This document shows, one piece after another, positions 24,319 through 32,785 of a stretch of 64,000 bases of DNA; positions within the stretch are counted from its first letter, which is position 1, and the number at the start of each line of letters is the position of its first letter. The notes below the pieces were generated by a model, which made no database searches, was not told where the DNA came from, and saw only the letters and a program-made list of their open reading frames with translations. This DNA comes from Selenomonas sp. AB3002 (GTDB taxonomy: Bacteria; Bacillota; Negativicutes; Selenomonadales; Selenomonadaceae), in the NCBI RefSeq assembly GCF_000702545.1, contig NZ_JNIO01000002.1, positions 620,001-684,000 of the forward strand. The letters are read 5' to 3'. A program made the position numbers and the translations under genes.

Positions 24319-24984
24319 TCACTGCCAGCCCTGCATAGTCCAATAATTCTCTATCCCATCCACCACAGGATAGAACAGCTCCTTCACATTACTGACCCGG
24401 ACCACTTTCCAGCGGCCATCTTGCTGCTCTTCCATGGCAACTTTCAAGGTAAGCTTAGGAGCCAGCTGGCCGTAGGGGGTGTCGTGGCCCTTGATGGCGA
24501 TGGTTGCCACGGCGCTGCCGTCCGTCTCCTCCACCTTCACCACCTCAGCATCATACTCCTGCAGGAACTTTGCCGTTTCGTCAGCTATCCAGCGGGCCTC
24601 CCCTTCCTGTCTGGTAATGGGAGTATCACCCGTCAGGAAGAATTTCATGGTGTCCAGTATCAGCGCGAGGTCAGCGTCCCGCCTCTCTGCCATATACTCA
24701 GTCATAAAAGCCGTGTCATGCCGGAAGAACCAGTCCTGGGGATACATGCGGGAAAGGCGCTCGATATCCTGACAGAGGATGGCGGTGCTCTCATCATAGC
24801 TGGCCGTCACCACGGACTGCAGGTCAGCATAGCGTGAAACCTTCTCATAATCCAGTGAGGCAATGCCCTGGGCGATTTCGCTGAGGGCGTACTCCGGAGT
24901 GCGCTCCCTGCCATAGGCCAAAGCAGCTGTACACACTGCCACTATAAGAACTACTGCCAGAAATATCGTTCTTCTCGACCGCAT
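24319..24984 (-). CDS. DUF2939-like secreted protein
   Basis: About 221 residues: an N-terminal signal or anchor (TIFLAVVLIVAVCTAALAYG), then YALSEIAQGIASLDYEKVSRYADLQSV, the pattern of DUF2939 domain proteins, and a C-terminal strand-rich part with VKVEETDGSAVATIAIKG and FYPVVDGIENYWTMQGWQ. It is likely envelope-associated; the function is unknown. AAAGGAG lies eight bases before the ATG at 24984. It follows the GT9 gene by 13 bases and so is probably the last gene of the secretion/glycosylation operon. A diverged copy survives as a 3' fragment at 22041-22208. Confidence 0.65.
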   Translation of the reverse strand: MRSRRTIFLAVVLIVAVCTAALAYGRERTPEYALSEIAQGIASLDYEKVSRYADLQSVVTASYDESTAILCQDIERLSRMYPQDWFFRHDTAFMTEYMAERRDADLALILDTMKFFLTGDTPITRQEGEARWIADETAKFLQEYDAEVVKVEETDGSAVATIAIKGHDTPYGQLAPKLTLKVAMEEQQDGRWKVVRVSNVKELFYPVVDGIENYWTMQGWQ

Positions 24985-24997
24985 ATCTCCCACTCCT

Positions 24998-26299
24998 TTA
25001 CTTTAACACTAACGACGCAGTGCGACCTTCTTCTATGCACTTATTGAGACGTTTGTAGCCATCCAGCATCTTCTCCACCGTAATGCCCAGGATGCAATGT
25101 GGCCCTGCAGCCACGCTGCAGCCAGTGCCGTGACTTAACCTGCACTTATCACCTGCAGCCTTGGGCGGCAGCAAGATAACGGAGGGTACCTGATAAGGCT
25201 GGAACCTGATGGGCACAGACATGGGACGGAGGCCCAGCTCGGCCGGATAAGGGAAGGTGGTGAGCACTGGCACCTTCTTGGCTGCTGCAATATGCATCAG
25301 TGCCGTATCATCACCAATATACTTCTCCGTAAGGCCAACCACCTCAGCAGAGACCCGGAAGGGGAGTTTCCCCGCCAAAGACAGAGCCCTGCCCGGGAAA
25401 GCCTTGGCTACGGTTTCCGTACGGGGAGCATCCCCCTTCCCACCCATGAGCACCAGACCCAAATCCTTTTCCCTCTTCATGATGACCTTCAACATCTCAA
25501 TAAAGCGCTCCACGGGCCACTGGCGGAAGGCCTCACTGGTACAGGGCATGACCGTATAGAGGCGCTTGATGTTCTTCTTCCCCAGCAGGGGTTCCACTGC
25601 CTGCCTGGCAGCCTCCCTGTCCGAAGCCAGCGTCCAGAGCTCCAGGTGACGGTCGGCAATGGGCAGTTGCAGGATATACTCCAGAATGTAGAGGTCCCTG
25701 TCCACATCGCTTTCCAGCTTATTCAGAATAGGCACAGGAATACTGATAAGATCATCCCAGCCAACATCTACCATGGTACCATCCGCCTTGGGCCTATTTT
25801 GGGTGTACGTCACCCGTCGCTTGGCACCGCCCATATACATGAGCAGCACACTGGCAGACTTCAGCCCCAATCGCCCGGCAAAGGCCAGGTCAAAATGATA
25901 AGGCACAAACTGCTCCACAGCATGACGGGCCAGCATAGGATATATTTCCCAAAAGCTGCCGCTATCCCTTTCGAAATTCTTTATCAGTATATTGTCTATA
26001 TAGGGACAACACCTGGCCAGCTCTGCATTTCTGTCTGAGGCAAAAAGGGTAATATGTGCCCCGGGATAAATGCGTCGCAATTCCCTCATAAAGGGAGAAA
26101 ACAGTACAAAATCCCCTGCCGCATCATCCCTTACCACCAATATATGCTGACCACTTACAGCCGTCTCTTCACGAAGCCCTGCCCGCTTGAAAATGGGCTC
26201 CATATATTCCACCAGCTGGCTTCCTAAAAAAGGGCCGCCCTTATGGCTCTCATAGAACCCCATAAGTCCTTCGTAAACTATTTTCTGTACTTCCGTCAT
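24998..26299 (-). CDS. glycosyltransferase family 9 (heptosyltransferase-like)
   Basis: 433 residues. HILVVRDDAAGDFVLFSPFMRELRRIYPGAHITLF (about 52-86) is the N-terminal Rossmann start of GT9 enzymes, and MPCTSEAFRQWPVERFIEML plus EVVGLTEKYIGDDTALMHIAAA (about 330) is the C-terminal nucleotide-sugar half with its conserved D-T-x-x-x-H. GT9 enzymes add heptose or other sugars from ADP- or NDP-donors. The C-terminus carries several cysteines (KCRLSHGTGCSVAAGPHCIL), perhaps a metal site. It overlaps the gene before it by four bases and is embedded in the type I secretion operon, not in an LPS-core cluster. Confidence 0.85.
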   Translation of the reverse strand: MTEVQKIVYEGLMGFYESHKGGPFLGSQLVEYMEPIFKRAGLREETAVSGQHILVVRDDAAGDFVLFSPFMRELRRIYPGAHITLFASDRNAELARCCPYIDNILIKNFERDSGSFWEIYPMLARHAVEQFVPYHFDLAFAGRLGLKSASVLLMYMGGAKRRVTYTQNRPKADGTMVDVGWDDLISIPVPILNKLESDVDRDLYILEYILQLPIADRHLELWTLASDREAARQAVEPLLGKKNIKRLYTVMPCTSEAFRQWPVERFIEMLKVIMKREKDLGLVLMGGKGDAPRTETVAKAFPGRALSLAGKLPFRVSAEVVGLTEKYIGDDTALMHIAAAKKVPVLTTFPYPAELGLRPMSVPIRFQPYQVPSVILLPPKAAGDKCRLSHGTGCSVAAGPHCILGITVEKMLDGYKRLNKCIEEGRTASLVLK

Positions 26300-28056
26300 G
26301 CCTTGTCCTCTTTCTTTTTAACAAATGCTTCCGGGTGCCTGGACTGCCATTCTTTCAGCCGCATTACCATCTCTTTGTCCAGTTCCTCACGCCTGGCAAT
26401 AAGCTCCCGATACCACATCAGCCTTTCCTGGTAATGGTTGGCCAGAAGCCTTTCCCTTTTCACATAGTTATAAGCAGCATCAGCTGTCTCCAGCCGCCGC
26501 TCCCTGTTTTCCACCAAAAGTTCCAGCTGAGCCTTGAACTCCTGCGGACTGCGATAGATAAAGCCTGTACGACCATCCCGCAAAGTAGCCTCATACACCG
26601 TAGGTGAAGCGATGGCCACCGCCCCATAACCAGCAGACTCAATGAATTTTAAATCGGACTTGGTGCGGTTGAAGGCATTATCCCGCAGTGGCAGGAAAGA
26701 AATATCTGAAGAGCCCAGCGCTTTCTCATACATATGGTAGGGCACAAATTGGCCGCCATACATCTTCTCGTTCCCAATATACTCCTTGTACTCCGTGGCC
26801 AGGGACTCAAAGAACCCCCTGTCTGACAGCACCTTGAAGCGGAGACGGGAACCGTACTTCCTGGCCGCCTCGTTGATGATGGGCATGACCTGCTGCCACT
26901 CCTCGGTGCGGTTCAGCGCTCCAAAGAAGAAGGTAACATAGTCCTCTCCCTTAGCCAACCTGGCCTGCCGCTCAGCTTCATAATCACGCTTTTCCGGCAG
27001 CCTGGTAAGCTGGTTCCTGATGACCTGCACATGTGGATTGTACTGTCTGAGAATCTCCGCCAGCGGCTCCGTGGATACCTGCATGGCATGGGTGCCCATA
27101 TAACTCAGGCAGGACACATCCCCTGGCTTCATGAAGGCCTGAGGATTATCGTCTATCTCGCCCAAGATAAGATACCCATCCCGCCTGAGAACCTCCAAGG
27201 TGGTGAAGGCCTGTGGCGCCGAGTTAAAGGAAATCCGCTGGCGGATAAAAATTTTCTTTTGGAACTGAGCAGCCAGTGCCCTGGCTGCCTTTTCATCCTT
27301 CCCCACCAAAGCAGCAGTAACCCCGGCCTCAGTGGAAAGGAATTTCCCCGGGTCCACGATTCTCACCCTGGGTGTGACAATGGTCTCCCCCAACACGGTC
27401 TGCACCAGAAGCTTGTCTTCATCCTGCAAAGCTTTCCTGGCCGCTTTGAAAAAGAAACTCTTCAACCAGGGGTTCCTCTCCTGGGTGTTTTCTCCCCCCA
27501 GCAGATTCGTGAAAACCTGCAGATTCTGCAGCAAGGCTTTATTGGCCTCACTCTGGCGCAGCTCCTGGTCACGCTCGGAGTCAAACCTGCCCTGGGCATG
27601 CAACAGGAAAAGACCTGCTTCCTGCAGGATTTCCCGGACCTCCCCGGCAGTAAACCCATGCAGTTTTCCCGGCTTCTTTCCCGCCAGCTGCTCAAGATAA
27701 GGACGTATATAGCAGGCATTTGGAACCTCCATGAGGACCAGCCCCTCTGCCGTCAATACCTCGCACCATTTCCGAAGCCGCGCCCCTGTAAGTCCCTCCA
27801 GGAAATTTTCCCGGATAATGAGAACATCTGCCTCATAAAGGCCCATAGCCTCAAAATCCAAAGTTTCCGGGGTTGCACAAAAGACATGAGTGAGAAAGAG
27901 CGAGGCCTCTTTCATTTCTTCCTGGTCTGACACAACCCCAAAGTATTCCGCCTGGGGCTGTATACGCAAAAAGGCCTCACCGGCCCTTTCACGCGAGACA
28001 CCAAGCTCCACCACTCTTCTAGCCCGTGGCGGTATCTGTGCCGCAATATCCGTCAT
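26296..28056 (-). CDS. bifunctional protein: methyltransferase-like domain plus GT-B glycosyltransferase
   Basis: 586 residues. Residues 1 to about 170 resemble a class I SAM-methyltransferase (VVELGVSRERAGEAFLRIQP; VLTAEGLVLMEVPN; FTAGEVREILQEAGL), with the loop after VELG altered, so activity is uncertain. From about 250 there is a GT-B glycosyltransferase: VTFFFGALNRTEEWQQVMPIIN, DISFLPLRDNAFNRTKSDLKFIESAGYGAVAIASPTVYE, with the KFIE glutamate region that contacts the sugar nucleotide. It follows the GT4 gene with no gap and overlaps the GT9 gene by four bases. Confidence 0.75.
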   Translation of the reverse strand: MTDIAAQIPPRARRVVELGVSRERAGEAFLRIQPQAEYFGVVSDQEEMKEASLFLTHVFCATPETLDFEAMGLYEADVLIIRENFLEGLTGARLRKWCEVLTAEGLVLMEVPNACYIRPYLEQLAGKKPGKLHGFTAGEVREILQEAGLFLLHAQGRFDSERDQELRQSEANKALLQNLQVFTNLLGGENTQERNPWLKSFFFKAARKALQDEDKLLVQTVLGETIVTPRVRIVDPGKFLSTEAGVTAALVGKDEKAARALAAQFQKKIFIRQRISFNSAPQAFTTLEVLRRDGYLILGEIDDNPQAFMKPGDVSCLSYMGTHAMQVSTEPLAEILRQYNPHVQVIRNQLTRLPEKRDYEAERQARLAKGEDYVTFFFGALNRTEEWQQVMPIINEAARKYGSRLRFKVLSDRGFFESLATEYKEYIGNEKMYGGQFVPYHMYEKALGSSDISFLPLRDNAFNRTKSDLKFIESAGYGAVAIASPTVYEATLRDGRTGFIYRSPQEFKAQLELLVENRERRLETADAAYNYVKRERLLANHYQERLMWYRELIARREELDKEMVMRLKEWQSRHPEAFVKKKEDKA

Positions 28057-29274
28057 TTATTTCATCGCTCCATAAATCATGTTGAGCTGCTTTTTCATGC
28101 AGTCCCTGAGGTCGTACTTCTCCAGCACCGTTTCCCGGGCAGCCTTGGAGAGACGTGCCCGCAGCTCAGGATCATCCAGAGCCTCCTCAATGCGCATGGC
28201 GATGTGCTCAGGGCGGCGGAAATTAGCCAAAAGACCATTCACACCATCTTCCACCACTTCCTCCACCGGAGGAGTAGCAGAGCCCACCAGGCAGCAGCCT
28301 GCCCCCAAAGCTTCCAGGCAGGACCAGGAAAGGATGAAAGGACGGGTAAGATATACGTGAACAGTGGAAGCCTGCAGGAGCATCAGATACTCTTCACGCT
28401 TCAAATGGCCCACGAAATGCACCCGGCTCTTGTCGTAGCCGCCCTTTTCCTCCTCCACCTGTCTCCAGGTCTTCTCCTTGGAGTGCTGGGGGCCGTAGCA
28501 TGCATTGTTACTGCCACAGATGACCACATGGCACTTTGGACGCCTCTCCAGCAGAATGCGAATGCTGTCCATAAACTGCGGGAACCCCCGGTAAGGCTCG
28601 AAGCCCCGGGACACATAGGTCACCAGCTCCTCGCAGTCCGAAAGGTCCAGCTTCTGCTCCGGCAAGATGAACTTCCTGCCCGGCTGAGGCTTGATATAAT
28701 CAGTCTCTACCCCCTCATGGATAACCTCCATGCCCTCCTGATACATCTTGGGGAACTGGGCCTTCTGCCACTGGGTGGGCGTATAGCGCACATCACAGGC
28801 CTGAAGATTCAGCAGGTGGTGGGCATTGATGGTGCGGATGCGACACATATCATCGATGGTCTGAGTTTCATCCGGCCAGTAGCAGGAATCACCACCGATG
28901 GCATTATAATACCACTCAAAGTAACCAATCAGGGGCACCTTGGGCAGCACATCCTTCACATAGAGGGTAGAGCCCCAGCCCGTATGTCCCACCACCACAT
29001 CAGGGGTGAAATTGATCTGGTTCTTAAGGGCGTTGATGCCTTTGATAACCGCCTGGCCCTCCAGCACGGACTCCTCGCACATCTTCAGATAGTGATGAAT
29101 GCCCTTGGTAGCAGCCCTGGGCTTCTTGTACATCCCCACCTGTACTCCCGGCAGTTTGGAGCCATTCTGATCCTTGGAAAGGAACATCACCTTATGCCTG
29201 CCTGTCCCTCCCAGATAACGGGAAAGCTGCAAAAACTGACCCGGGAAATTCGGATGTAAAAAAAGTATATTCAT
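28057..29274 (-). CDS. GT4-type glycosyltransferase
   Basis: 405 residues. MNILFLHPNFPGQFLQLSRYL starts the GT-B N-domain; the C-domain shows VTYVSRGFEPYRGFPQFMDSIRILL, HFVGHLKREEYLMLLQASTVHVYLTRPFILSWSCLEALGAG and VEDGVNGLLANF, the E-x7-E type site of family 4. It transfers a sugar from a nucleotide donor. The start has CAGGAG eight bases upstream. It comes five bases after the ABC transporter gene, so it is co-transcribed with the secretion machinery, which supports a role in modifying secreted proteins. Confidence 0.87.
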   Translation of the reverse strand: MNILFLHPNFPGQFLQLSRYLGGTGRHKVMFLSKDQNGSKLPGVQVGMYKKPRAATKGIHHYLKMCEESVLEGQAVIKGINALKNQINFTPDVVVGHTGWGSTLYVKDVLPKVPLIGYFEWYYNAIGGDSCYWPDETQTIDDMCRIRTINAHHLLNLQACDVRYTPTQWQKAQFPKMYQEGMEVIHEGVETDYIKPQPGRKFILPEQKLDLSDCEELVTYVSRGFEPYRGFPQFMDSIRILLERRPKCHVVICGSNNACYGPQHSKEKTWRQVEEEKGGYDKSRVHFVGHLKREEYLMLLQASTVHVYLTRPFILSWSCLEALGAGCCLVGSATPPVEEVVEDGVNGLLANFRRPEHIAMRIEEALDDPELRARLSKAARETVLEKYDLRDCMKKQLNMIYGAMK

Positions 29275-29279
29275 ATCAC

Positions 29280-31409
29280 TTACTCCTGACTAGCATACAA
29301 ATGGTAATAATAACCCTTCCTGGCCATCAGCTGCTCATGGGTGCCAACCTCCATAATCCTGCCATGATCCATGGCAATGATGGCATCACACTTCTTCACC
29401 GTGGACAGACGGTGGGCTATCATAAGCAGGGTCCTTCCCTTGGCGATCTCATCAATATTCTTCAAAATCAGCTGCTCGGATTCCGTATCCAGAGCCGAAG
29501 TAGCCTCGTCAAAGATCAGAATCTTCGGGTCCAGCAGCAAGGCCCGGGCGATACTCACCCTCTGGCGCTGGCCGCCGGAAAGAAGGCTGCCGCGCTCGCC
29601 TACGAAGGTGTCGTACTTCTGGGGCATTTCCTGGATAAAGGTATCTGCCCCGGAGAGCTTGGCTGCCATCATGATTTCTTCATCCGTGGCATTGGGCATG
29701 GCGATGGCGATATTTTCCTTGATGGTGCCTGCAAAGAGGAAATTCTCCTGCAGCACGATGCCGATCTGACGGCGCAGCCAGGCTGTCTCCACCTGGGCAA
29801 TATCCACCCCGTCCACCATGACACGGCCGGAATCCGGCACATAGAGCCTTTGGATGAGCTTCGTAAGGGTGGATTTGCCGGAACCTGAGCGGCCCACGAT
29901 GCCCACCTTGGCCCCGGCCTGGATGCGCACAGAAAGGTCAGAAATGACATTCTTGCCGTCAGCCTTGTAGCGGAAATTCACCTTGTCGAAGATGATGTCA
30001 CCACGGACGCTGGGCAGGGTAGTGCGGTTGGGGTCGAAGGCCGGCTCGCTCTTCTCGTCCATGATATCCGCCAGACGGGTCATGGACACCCTAATGGTCT
30101 GGAAGTTCTGCCACATATTCACCAGCCTCAGCACCGGAGCAATGACCTGGCCTGCCAGCATATTGAAGGCGATGAGCTCACCCACCGTAAGCTTGCCCTC
30201 CATGACGATATAGGCACCAATCCAAAGTATGGCCAGATTAAAGGCCAGCTGCAGGAACATGCCGATACTGCCGGCCACATTGGCCACATTCATCACAGAC
30301 AGGGCACTCTTCAGATAGCGGGAGTAAATGTCCTCATACCGCTTCAGGAAGGTACGCTCCACCCCCATGGTCTTGAGGGTGCGGATACCTGTGATAGTCT
30401 CGATGTTAAAAGAGTTCTGCTCTGCAGAAAGCAGGAAGCTCTCATTGATGCGACGCTTATAAATAGGTGCCACTATTGCATTCAGCACCACATAGATGGG
30501 AATGGTAAACCATACTACATAGCTCAGTACATTGGAGTACAGAAACATCACGATGAGATACACCACTGCCAGTGCCACATCCAGCACAATGGTAAGAGCC
30601 GTGCCTGTCAAAAAGCCCCGGATAGTCTCCAGCTCGCCCATACGCTGCACAATATCACCCACCTGCCAGTTATCGAAATACTTGGCAGGCAGCTCCGTCA
30701 CCTTCTTAAAAAGATGCCGTGAAAGGGTCACATCTATCTTGTTGGTAGTATTAAGGAAAAGATAGGATCGCAGCGCCAGCATCCACTGCTGGAAAAGTGC
30801 CACCAGTATCATGCCTGCCAGCAGCACATCCATGGTGGAAACGCTCCTGTGAGTCAGCACCCTGTCGATGATGGTCTGAGTGAATAACGGTGTCAGCAGG
30901 CCGAAAACCTGCAGAATCAGGGAAATGAAAAGCACCTTCAAAAGCAATGTCTTATACTTGGACACCACTGGCAAAAACCAGGAAAAACCGAATCCTTCTA
31001 CTTTATCAAGTACCTTAGCCAGCTGATAGCGCTTGGTGAAGAGGATGGCCTCCCCAGTCCACTTATCCCTAAAAAAGTCCCGCTTAACCACCAGCAGCTG
31101 TTCCCCCTCCTTGAGGCGGGGGTCAAATAGCACTACACCATCTTCGTCGATGCGGGTAATCAGCACGAAGCCGCCATCCACCATGCGGCAGACCAGGGGC
31201 CGGGGCATTTTTTCCAGCCTCTCAAGCTTCACACCCTCATAAGCCCGGGATTTCAAGCCCAGCTCCTTGGAGGCCATCAGAAGTCCCGTGGTATCCACTG
31301 GTTTTGTATCTGTGATGTAGGCACGAGAAAGCTGGGAAATATCCGCCGGGATGGAGAAGTGGGCAGCCACCTGCACCAGGCATCCCAGGGCAGAATCTAT
31401 TTTAGCCAT
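29280..31409 (-). CDS. type I secretion ABC transporter (HlyB type), second copy
   Basis: 709 residues: a C39-like N-terminal domain (1-125) without a recognisable catalytic cysteine-peptidase motif, a six-helix exporter domain (about 160-420), then an ATPase with Walker A GIVGRSGSGKST, signature LLSGGQRQRVSIARAL, Walker B ILIFDEATSALD and H-loop IAHRLS. HlyB-type transporters carry unfolded repeat proteins from cytoplasm to exterior together with HlyD and TolC. A closely similar transporter of equal length is encoded at 32786-34915. AAAGGAG lies about 11 bases before the ATG. Confidence 0.92.
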   Translation of the reverse strand: MAKIDSALGCLVQVAAHFSIPADISQLSRAYITDTKPVDTTGLLMASKELGLKSRAYEGVKLERLEKMPRPLVCRMVDGGFVLITRIDEDGVVLFDPRLKEGEQLLVVKRDFFRDKWTGEAILFTKRYQLAKVLDKVEGFGFSWFLPVVSKYKTLLLKVLFISLILQVFGLLTPLFTQTIIDRVLTHRSVSTMDVLLAGMILVALFQQWMLALRSYLFLNTTNKIDVTLSRHLFKKVTELPAKYFDNWQVGDIVQRMGELETIRGFLTGTALTIVLDVALAVVYLIVMFLYSNVLSYVVWFTIPIYVVLNAIVAPIYKRRINESFLLSAEQNSFNIETITGIRTLKTMGVERTFLKRYEDIYSRYLKSALSVMNVANVAGSIGMFLQLAFNLAILWIGAYIVMEGKLTVGELIAFNMLAGQVIAPVLRLVNMWQNFQTIRVSMTRLADIMDEKSEPAFDPNRTTLPSVRGDIIFDKVNFRYKADGKNVISDLSVRIQAGAKVGIVGRSGSGKSTLTKLIQRLYVPDSGRVMVDGVDIAQVETAWLRRQIGIVLQENFLFAGTIKENIAIAMPNATDEEIMMAAKLSGADTFIQEMPQKYDTFVGERGSLLSGGQRQRVSIARALLLDPKILIFDEATSALDTESEQLILKNIDEIAKGRTLLMIAHRLSTVKKCDAIIAMDHGRIMEVGTHEQLMARKGYYYHLYASQE

Positions 31410-31425
31410 TTATGCAAAATCTCCT

Positions 31426-32775
31426 TTAACGTTCCCTGAGAGCTTCGTCCTTGTACTGACGGAAAGGATCCAGGAAGAAATCGATGATGCGCTTCTTCTT
31501 GATTTTGATTTCCGCTGTCACGTTCATGCCCGGAGAAAGGCCGATGCCGCTATTGTCATCCTCAATGGAAAGAGTCAGGCGATATTTGCCGTCCTTCTGC
31601 TTATCCTGGGTATTGTCGATGACATCCGGGCTGATTTCGGCCACCTTGGCCTCCACCATACCGAACTTCTGGAAGTTGAAGGTCTCAACCTTCACCTCAG
31701 CATCCTGCCCCTTCTGGATGAAGCCGATGTCCTTATTATCCGCATAGGCTTCGATTTCCAGGGTTACATCATCAGGCACCACCATCATCAGTGCCTGGCC
31801 CTCAGTTACCACACCGCCTACGGTGTGAACAGCGAGCTGATTCACACGACCGGAGACAGGAGCCACAATCTCAGACTGCACATTGGTCTCGTTGGCCTTG
31901 GTCAGCTCCTCCTGGTAGGCGTTCAGCTGCCTCTTGGCCTCTACCAGCTGGGTCATGGTTTCCTGACGGTAAGCGCTGTCAGTGGTAGCCTGATTATCAC
32001 GGGCTTCAGCCAGCTTGGCCTGCTCCTTCTGGATTTCCTGGTCCATGGCCTCGGCAGATTTCTGATACTCCACGCGGGTAGCCCGGCCTTCCAACAGCTG
32101 GAAATAAGATACAGCGCTTTCATTGAACAGCATCTCCAATCGCTGTTCCTTCTCATAGGCCACATCATAAAGGGCCCTGTATTTCTGCTGCTGGGCCTGG
32201 GCTGACTCAATGGCCGCCTCCTCCTGGGCGATGGCTGCCGAATTCTTCTGCATATCAGCCATGAGCTTGGTGCGGCGACTGTTGTACAGAGACACTTGGG
32301 CATCGATATCCTTCTGGTCCAGCACCCCGTCTTTGTTGTCAGGGGGATTGAAAGGCTGGTCGTTCATCTCAGACTGCAGCCTGTCCACTGTCATAGCGTA
32401 GTAGGCCACCTGCTTCTTCAGCTGGTCTACGTCTGCCTGGGTCTTGGTGGTGTCCAGCACCAAGAGGGTCTGGCCTTCTTCCACATAGTCCCCCTCACGC
32501 ACTAAGAGTTCCTTGATGGCCCCCTTGTTCTGGGACTGGACAATTTTCACGTTACCCACGGGGATGACGCGGCCGTTGGCCACGGCTACCTCGTCCACCT
32601 CGCCCACAAAGACCCAGATGCCCCCAATGACAAGCAGGGCCACAATGGTCCAGAGCACCGCTCTGCCCACCGGTGAGGGTGGGGTTTCGGTTACTTCCAG
32701 GATAGAGGGCAGGAACTCTGTTTCCGTATCTTCCTTATCCCCTTCGATAAATCTATGCCAAAATTTCTTAAACAT
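31426..32775 (-). CDS. HlyD-family type I secretion membrane fusion protein
   Basis: About 449 residues: a short cytoplasmic start (FKKFWHRFIEGDKEDTETEF), one membrane helix near 37-57 (RAVLWTIVALLVIGGIWVFVG), barrel-sandwich halves (KGAIKELLVREGDYVEEGQTLLVLD; IVAPVSGRVNQLAVHTVGG) around a long coiled coil, and a beta-barrel (MNVTAEIKIKKKRIIDFFLDP). It joins the ABC transporter to TolC. The frame is open to 32901, but AGGGAG lies right before the ATG at 32775, ten bases after the upstream ABC gene. Confidence 0.92.
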   Translation of the reverse strand: MFKKFWHRFIEGDKEDTETEFLPSILEVTETPPSPVGRAVLWTIVALLVIGGIWVFVGEVDEVAVANGRVIPVGNVKIVQSQNKGAIKELLVREGDYVEEGQTLLVLDTTKTQADVDQLKKQVAYYAMTVDRLQSEMNDQPFNPPDNKDGVLDQKDIDAQVSLYNSRRTKLMADMQKNSAAIAQEEAAIESAQAQQQKYRALYDVAYEKEQRLEMLFNESAVSYFQLLEGRATRVEYQKSAEAMDQEIQKEQAKLAEARDNQATTDSAYRQETMTQLVEAKRQLNAYQEELTKANETNVQSEIVAPVSGRVNQLAVHTVGGVVTEGQALMMVVPDDVTLEIEAYADNKDIGFIQKGQDAEVKVETFNFQKFGMVEAKVAEISPDVIDNTQDKQKDGKYRLTLSIEDDNSGIGLSPGMNVTAEIKIKKKRIIDFFLDPFRQYKDEALRER

Positions 32776-32785
32776 TTTCTCTCCC

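Noticed and set aside
24118-24837. 239-codon plus-strand ORF opposite the DUF2939-like gene
   Set aside because: No start signals, and it lies across a promoter and a gene with clear protein similarity on the other strand.
27031-27930. 299-codon plus-strand ORF inside the methyltransferase/glycosyltransferase gene
   Set aside because: Shadow of a well-supported gene; no ribosome binding site or recognisable protein.
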